Shown here one piece after another: positions 60,026 through 64,000 of a stretch of DNA of 64,000 nt (position 1 is its first letter; every line of letters begins with the position of its first letter). The stretch spans positions 342,524 to 406,523 of the forward strand of contig NZ_JACKTY010000020.1 in NCBI RefSeq assembly GCF_025822605.1, read 5' to 3'. The notes under the pieces are model-generated. The model saw only the letters and a program-made list of their open reading frames with translations. It did no database searches and was not told where the DNA came from. Source of the stretch: Mycolicibacterium komossense (GTDB taxonomy: Bacteria; Actinomycetota; Actinomycetes; Mycobacteriales; Mycobacteriaceae). A program made the position numbers and the translations under genes.

Positions 60026-60904
60026 CTAACGTCGGGTGGTGATGGTCACGCTGCCGTCCTGGGCCTGAGCGGTGACCTCTGCTGCGGCGCGGGACGCGTC
60101 ATCGGTCTGCGGCACAAAGACTTTCAGTTCGTTGCCGGCCTGCGCGCGCACCAGGTAGGGTCCGACTGGGGGTAGGGCGATTTCGATGTCCGCGTCGCGT
60201 CCGGTCACCTGTACGGTTCGTGGCGCGGCGTCCCGGAAGTCCACGGCGATATGGCCGTCGTCGGTGTCGGCGGTGAATGCTTCGGTTACCGAGATCGCAT
60301 CGCGGGTGCGGATTTCGCCGCTCTGCGTGTCGATCTCGATACGGCGGGCGTCACCGTCGAGCACCACGACGCCATCGGTGTTGTGGACGGTCAACTGACT
60401 CAGCTCCGATTGGCTGAACAACAGCCCGGTCCGTTGTCTGGTGGTGACGGAAAGCCGGCGGGCGACATCAGGCGGCAAGGTCACGGTGATTTCACCGGGA
60501 GGTCCGAAATTCATCAGTTGCGACGGCGTGCCGGCGATTGTCAGACCAATAGTGTTGCCGTTGCGGGCGACGGTCAGCGCCCCGGCGTCGGTGCTCGACG
60601 CGTTGAGCAGACGCATTCGGACCTTGGGCTCGCGTAGGTTGCGGTCACTGGTGATTCGAATCGCAGTGGGCGCCTGGCCCGTGTCGATGGTCAGTGACTC
60701 CATGCTTGCGGGCAGTGTCTGGGTGTCGGCTGCGACCCGTAATGAGGCGATACCCCAGGCGACTCCGCCTACGCCGACGACGGCGGACAGCGTCACCGCA
60801 ACGGCGGCGACCACCAGCAGGGTGCGGATGGCTTTGCGTCCGCTTGGGGTCAGCGATCGTGGGGCGGACGTGTCGGTCGGATTGGTGACGAAGGCGGAAG
60901 TCAC
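60026..60904 (-). CDS. DUF4097-like membrane-anchored protein
   Basis: 292 residues. A short cytosolic N-terminus, one transmembrane helix (about 27-52) and an extracytoplasmic beta-solenoid-like domain of repeated short strands (LTVHNTDGVVVLDGDARRIEIDTQSGEIRTRD and following) typical of DUF4097/DUF2807 proteins. It follows the response-regulator gene by 20 bp and may be the output or an accessory of the two-component system. Start GTG 60904. Confidence 0.78.
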   Translation of the reverse strand: MTSAFVTNPTDTSAPRSLTPSGRKAIRTLLVVAAVAVTLSAVVGVGGVAWGIASLRVAADTQTLPASMESLTIDTGQAPTAIRITSDRNLREPKVRMRLLNASSTDAGALTVARNGNTIGLTIAGTPSQLMNFGPPGEITVTLPPDVARRLSVTTRQRTGLLFSQSELSQLTVHNTDGVVVLDGDARRIEIDTQSGEIRTRDAISVTEAFTADTDDGHIAVDFRDAAPRTVQVTGRDADIEIALPPVGPYLVRAQAGNELKVFVPQTDDASRAAAEVTAQAQDGSVTITTRR

Positions 60905-60924
60905 GGAAAAGTCCTTTCAGTTCT

Positions 60925-61569
60925 TCAGGATTCGAGATAGCGCAGCACAGCCAGGACGCGGCGGTTCTCGCTTTCGTCTGGGACGAGGTTGAGCTTGGTG
61001 AAGATGGACGCGATGTGCTTCTCGGCTGAACCCACCGAGATGTGCAGGGTGGTGGCGATGGCCGAGTTCGTCTTGCCCTCTGCCATTAGCCGCAGCACGG
61101 TGTGTTCGCGCTCGGTCAGGACGGTCAAAGTGGACCGCCGGTGGGTGCGTACCAGGATTTGCGACACCACCTCGGGATCGAGCACTGTGCCGCCGGCGCC
61201 CACGGTGGCAACGGCGTCCAGGAAGGCCGGCACGTCGGCCACCCGGTCCTTGAGCAGGTAGCCGAAACCTCTGGTGTCGGAGGTGATCAGGTCGGCCGCA
61301 TACCGCTCCTCGACATAATGCGACAGCACCAGCACCGGCGACTCGGGGTTCTGACTGCGCAGCAGGGCCGCGGCGCGGATACCTTCGTCGGTGAACGTGG
61401 GCGGCATACGCACGTCCACTATGACCAGGTCGGGCTTGTGCTGATTGACTGCGTGCAGCAGGGCGGTGGCGTCAGCCACCCCCGCTACCACGTCGTGGTC
61501 GGCATCGATCAGGATGCGCTCGATGCCCGCGCGCAGCAGGGCCGAATCCTCGGCGATCACAATGCGCAT
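60925..61569 (-). CDS. NarL/LuxR-family response regulator
   Basis: 214 residues. Receiver domain with acidic E7-D8, phospho-acceptor D52 (VDVRMPP) and Lys in LLKDR; C-terminal LuxR-type helix-turn-helix (LTEREHTVLRLMAEGKTNSAIATTLHISVGSAEKHIASIFTKLNL). It overlaps the kinase gene by 13 bp, so they are co-translated partners. Confidence 0.93.
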   Translation of the reverse strand: MRIVIAEDSALLRAGIERILIDADHDVVAGVADATALLHAVNQHKPDLVIVDVRMPPTFTDEGIRAAALLRSQNPESPVLVLSHYVEERYAADLITSDTRGFGYLLKDRVADVPAFLDAVATVGAGGTVLDPEVVSQILVRTHRRSTLTVLTEREHTVLRLMAEGKTNSAIATTLHISVGSAEKHIASIFTKLNLVPDESENRRVLAVLRYLES

Positions 61570-62846
61570 GGCAGCACCGCCGTCACTGTCGTGGTTCCGG
61601 TCTGCGGACTGGACACCGCGAACGCGCCCCGCGCGGCGCGCACCCGCTCACCGAGTCCGCGCAGTCCGGTCGCGTCGTCGCGGGCGCCGCTATGAGCACC
61701 ACCGACTCCGTCGTCGAACACCGAGATCCGCAACTCACCGGCGGTCTCGTGGTAGCGCACCGTGACCACGGCACGAGTTGCGTTGGCGTGCTTGGCGACA
61801 TTGGTCAGTGATTCGGCGACCACGAAGTACGCGCATGATTCCACCTCGTCGGGCAGGCGCTTGGGCAGCTGCACCTCCAATGTCACCGGCACTCCGGATG
61901 TCTCGGCGCGCTGTACTACCGACGACAGTGCGGCATCCAGGCCGCGGTCGGCCAGGATGGTCGGCGCGATACCGCGCACCACGTTGCGCAGCTCCAGCAG
62001 TGCCGCTTTGGCGTCACCGTGAGCCTCGGCGATGAGCTTGCGCGCCTCGGGCAGGTCGGAGTCCAGCTTGGTGTTGGCCAGTCCGATGGTCATGGCCAGC
62101 GATACCAGGCGGGGCTGCACGCTGTCGTGCAGGTCGCGTTCGATGCGTTGCCGTTCGGTCTGCGCCGAGGACACGGCGCCTTGGCGGGCCTGGGTCAATA
62201 CGCTGACCTCGCGCTGCAGGGCCTCGGTGGGGGAGGCCAGCAACAGCCAGCGGTCGATGGCCGCGTCCACCTTGGGGCCGAAAACCAGGATGGCGGCCGC
62301 GGCGAGCAGCGCGAAGACGGCGATGAACCAGGCCAGCGCGGGTGAGATGAACGAAAGTCCGGCCGCGGCGTCGCTGTTGCTTATCGCGGTGGCGGTAGCA
62401 GGGCCCAGCAGTGCAAGGACCACCAGCACAAATGCCAATCCGACCGCGAAGATGTCGAACATCATGCGCAGGTAGCTGTGCGCCAGCGCCTTCCAGAACT
62501 CCGAGCTACTGACGTCCAGCCATAATTGGTGGGCCCAGCACTGAAAACCGTTGTACTGGGATAGCTTTCGGGCAGGTGCTGTGATGCCGAAACCGAACAC
62601 CGCCTCGCTGCGGCTCCGTTCGATGCGGTCCGTACCGCGGCCGGAGTAGACGAACAACACCGCGGCCACCACGAAACCGATCACCGACGGGATCGAGCTG
62701 ACGGCGATGATCAGCAGTGCGAGCGGAATCCAGAACCAAACCATGCCCACTGCTGCGCCGATGATCATCGACGCGGTCGGTACCACGCCCAGGTACTGGG
62801 TAGACGGCCGTGTCGGCGATGCGGGGGCTGAAGCTATTGCAACCAT
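61557..62846 (-). CDS. HisKA_3-type sensor histidine kinase
   Basis: 429 residues. About five transmembrane helices in the N-terminal ~225 residues, with a PspC/sensor-like loop, then the dimerisation motif ERQRIERDLHDSVQPRLVSLAMTIG with the phospho-His, and an HATPase domain (ESLTNVAKHANATRAVV, DDGVGG, GLRGLGERV). Pairs with the NarL-type regulator downstream. Its 5' region carries a strong inverted repeat at 62903-62920. Confidence 0.92.
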   Translation of the reverse strand: MVAIASAPASPTRPSTQYLGVVPTASMIIGAAVGMVWFWIPLALLIIAVSSIPSVIGFVVAAVLFVYSGRGTDRIERSRSEAVFGFGITAPARKLSQYNGFQCWAHQLWLDVSSSEFWKALAHSYLRMMFDIFAVGLAFVLVVLALLGPATATAISNSDAAAGLSFISPALAWFIAVFALLAAAAILVFGPKVDAAIDRWLLLASPTEALQREVSVLTQARQGAVSSAQTERQRIERDLHDSVQPRLVSLAMTIGLANTKLDSDLPEARKLIAEAHGDAKAALLELRNVVRGIAPTILADRGLDAALSSVVQRAETSGVPVTLEVQLPKRLPDEVESCAYFVVAESLTNVAKHANATRAVVTVRYHETAGELRISVFDDGVGGAHSGARDDATGLRGLGERVRAARGAFAVSSPQTGTTTVTAVLPCAL

Positions 62847-62902
62847 GCCTCCAACCTAGGGACCATCGGTACTGCAGGACACGGCGTTTTCCCGCGAGTC
62901 TT

Positions 62903-62920
62903 GTGGGGGTAAACCCCCAC
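62903..62920. promoter_or_regulatory. Perfect inverted repeat upstream of the kinase operon
   Basis: GTGGGGG and CCCCCAC with a TAAA loop form an 18-bp element 57 bp upstream of the kinase ATG. It may be the operator of the paired response regulator or a leader hairpin. Confidence 0.5.
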
Positions 62921-63073
62921 CCGCTTTGTGAACCCCGAATGTCCGGATATCTGGACGTGCCAGAATCACTTGTCTGCGAATCGGGATGACGATGCCATTC
63001 CCACCAGCTCGGATATCGATCAGCTAAGGAGCGTTGCGGACGTGGTCAGAGACTTCAACGGAGAGGCTGCGAT

Positions 63074-63687
63074 ATGACCCGCGCTGGTGATGTATTGGCC
63101 TGATTGCCAGACGTTCGGAAGTGGCAGGAAGATCTGTACCGCGATCGACACCAGCACCCTGAGCTGTCGAATCAGGAACGCCGCACCGCAAAACTGGTGT
63201 CCGACAGACTCAATGAGTTCGGCTATCAGGTGCACGACACTATCGGCGGCACCGGCGTCGTCGGCATCCTGCGTAACGGCGAGGGCCCCTCGGTACTGAT
63301 GCGTGCCGATGCTCGCCGCTGCGGACAGCATCCGCGTCACGGTCTACGGGCGCGGCGGCCACGGGTCGATGCCGTATGCCTGCATCGACCCGGTGGTGCT
63401 CGCCGCGATGATCGTCATCCGCTTGCAGACCATCGTCTCGCGTGAGGTCGCGCCCACCGAGACCGTGGTGCTCACCGTCGGCGATATCCCGAAAGCGCTC
63501 GGGGGCGCCGTCGACCTACTGGGGTTTCGGCGGTATCGACGCGGACACCTTCCCCAAAGCCGCCGAGGCCGGACGGATCAGCCAGGACATTCCGGTGAAC
63601 CACTCGCCGACGTTCGGCCCGGTGATTCAGCCGACGCTCGACACCGGTACCGAGGCGCTGGTGGTGGCGGCGCTGGCCTGGCTGTAG
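63074..63687 (+). pseudogene. Decayed M20-family amidohydrolase/peptidase gene
   Basis: Three frames carry pieces in the right order: LPDVRKWQEDLYRDRHQHPE to PSVLMRADA after an in-frame TGA (63101-63103); SIRVTVYGRGGHGSMPYACIDPV to VLTVGDIPKA; and WGFGGIDADTFPKAAEAG to ALVVAALAWL with a stop at 63685-63687. The metal-binding His-Asp-Glu core between the first two pieces and about 100-150 residues between the last two are deleted. It cannot make an active enzyme. Confidence 0.85.
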
Positions 63688-63826
63688 CTCGAGCCAAGGC
63701 GCTGACGTACTGGGGTTACCGTTGCAACGGCCAGAACGCCGGATCGCTGCTTGCATAGGCGCTTTCGCGATGTGACCTGGATCAGACGCCGGCATGCCCA
63801 ATGTTCTCAGCATTTGCGTGTACCCC

Positions 63827-63855
63827 GCCTGTGCCCTCATCGTGCGGGCACAGGC
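63827..63855. terminator. Hairpin near the 3' end of the last gene
   Basis: GCCTGTGCCC and GGGCACAGGC form a perfect 10-bp stem with a 9-nt loop. It lies 14 bp beyond the stop of the minus-strand gene that enters from the right end and is its likely terminator. Confidence 0.7.
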
Positions 63856-63868
63856 CGGGTACGACCCC

Positions 63869-64000
63869 TTACTGCTTCTTGGCCGCGGTGGAATGCTGGC
63901 CGCTTGCCGACGTGGAGCTGGCGCCATGCGTCGACGTGCCGCCCCCACTGGAGGCTGCGCTCTTGGTCCCGGTGGAATGTTGGCCGGTTGTCGACGAGGA
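63869..64000 (-). CDS. 3' end of a Ser/Thr/Gly/His-rich protein (partial)
   Basis: The last 43 codons are visible, with two similar units, TGQHSTGTKSAAS and SGQHSTAAKKQ, before TAA at 63869-63871. The low-complexity Ser/Thr/Lys tail resembles the end of the PE-PPE hydrolase at 49131-50600 (ASKHSAQK), so the gene may encode another PE-PPE-type or secreted protein. The rest is outside the window. Confidence 0.5.
   Translation of the reverse strand, partial: SSSTTGQHSTGTKSAASSGGGTSTHGASSTSASGQHSTAAKKQ

Noticed and set aside
1..64000. CRISPR arrays, tRNA or rRNA genes, intact insertion sequences, prophage
   Set aside because: No array of spaced repeats, cloverleaf sequence, transposase frame or phage gene was recognised anywhere in the window.

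Overview
The window is GC-rich chromosomal DNA of a nontuberculous mycobacterium. The evidence is a complete ESX (type VII secretion) locus with PE, PPE and EspG genes, WhiB-family regulators, an Emb arabinosyltransferase, a PE-PPE-domain hydrolase, and gltB-whiB6 synteny known from Mycobacterium tuberculosis (Mtb). No tRNA, rRNA, CRISPR array or intact insertion sequence was seen. Homologue names come from recognition and remembered Mtb gene order, not from a search.

Layout. (1) 1-5.4 kb: the 5' part of gltB, then whiB6, both on the minus strand. (2) 5.5-23.4 kb: a MinD/EspI-like ATPase on the plus strand, then the ESX-2 core on the minus strand. In transcription order the core is eccB2, eccC2, PE36, PPE69, esxD, esxC, espG2, MinD-like ATPase, eccD2, mycP2, eccE2, eccA2, which is the order of Mtb Rv3895c to Rv3884c. 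ESX-1, which separates whiB6 from ESX-2 in Mtb, is absent. (3) 23.6-31.2 kb: a YbaB/EspL-like gene, a large accessory protein, a decayed vapBC pair, and a block matching Mtb Rv0028 to Rv0022c in order and sizes: two small EspC-like/unknown genes, two DUF4226-like proteins, an NlpC/P60 hydrolase, an XRE regulator and a divergent whiB5-like gene. In Mtb that block lies on the other side of oriC from ESX-2. Its direct linkage here supports the reported control of ESX-2 by WhiB5.

(4) 31.2-36.8 kb: single metabolic genes. They are a phosphotransferase with a perfect KstR-type operator, an EVE protein, a pirin with a lost stop codon, a small acetyltransferase, a thioesterase, a sulfurtransferase, a 61-bp tandem repeat and an MBL hydrolase. 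(5) 36.8-41.7 kb: an AcoR/MimR-type regulator divergent from amidohydrolase, DUF59 protein, alcohol dehydrogenase and a small monooxygenase-fold gene. This looks like the accessory part of a propane/acetone (mim/prm) monooxygenase operon without the monooxygenase, under a perfect CRP-type site. (6) 41.8-54.6 kb: a His-rich membrane protein, a GH16 glucanase, an alpha/beta hydrolase, prfC, a Pif1-type helicase with a BRCT domain, two gene relics, a PE-PPE hydrolase, and TetR divergent from a stand-alone Emb paralogue. (7) 54.6-64 kb: HxlR, LolA-like, dehalogenase-like and SnoaL genes, a DUF3291-like gene, a relic, a divergent SDR/MarR pair, a histidine kinase/response regulator/DUF4097 operon, a decayed M20 peptidase gene and the 3' end of a Ser/Thr/His-rich protein.

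The ESX block probably works as one unit. EccB2, EccC2, EccD2 and EccE2 form the membrane channel, MycP2 is its protease, EccA2 and EspG2 are cytosolic chaperone factors, and EsxC/EsxD and PE36/PPE69 are substrates. The WhiB5/XRE pair and the NlpC/DUF4226 proteins are candidate regulators and co-secreted partners.
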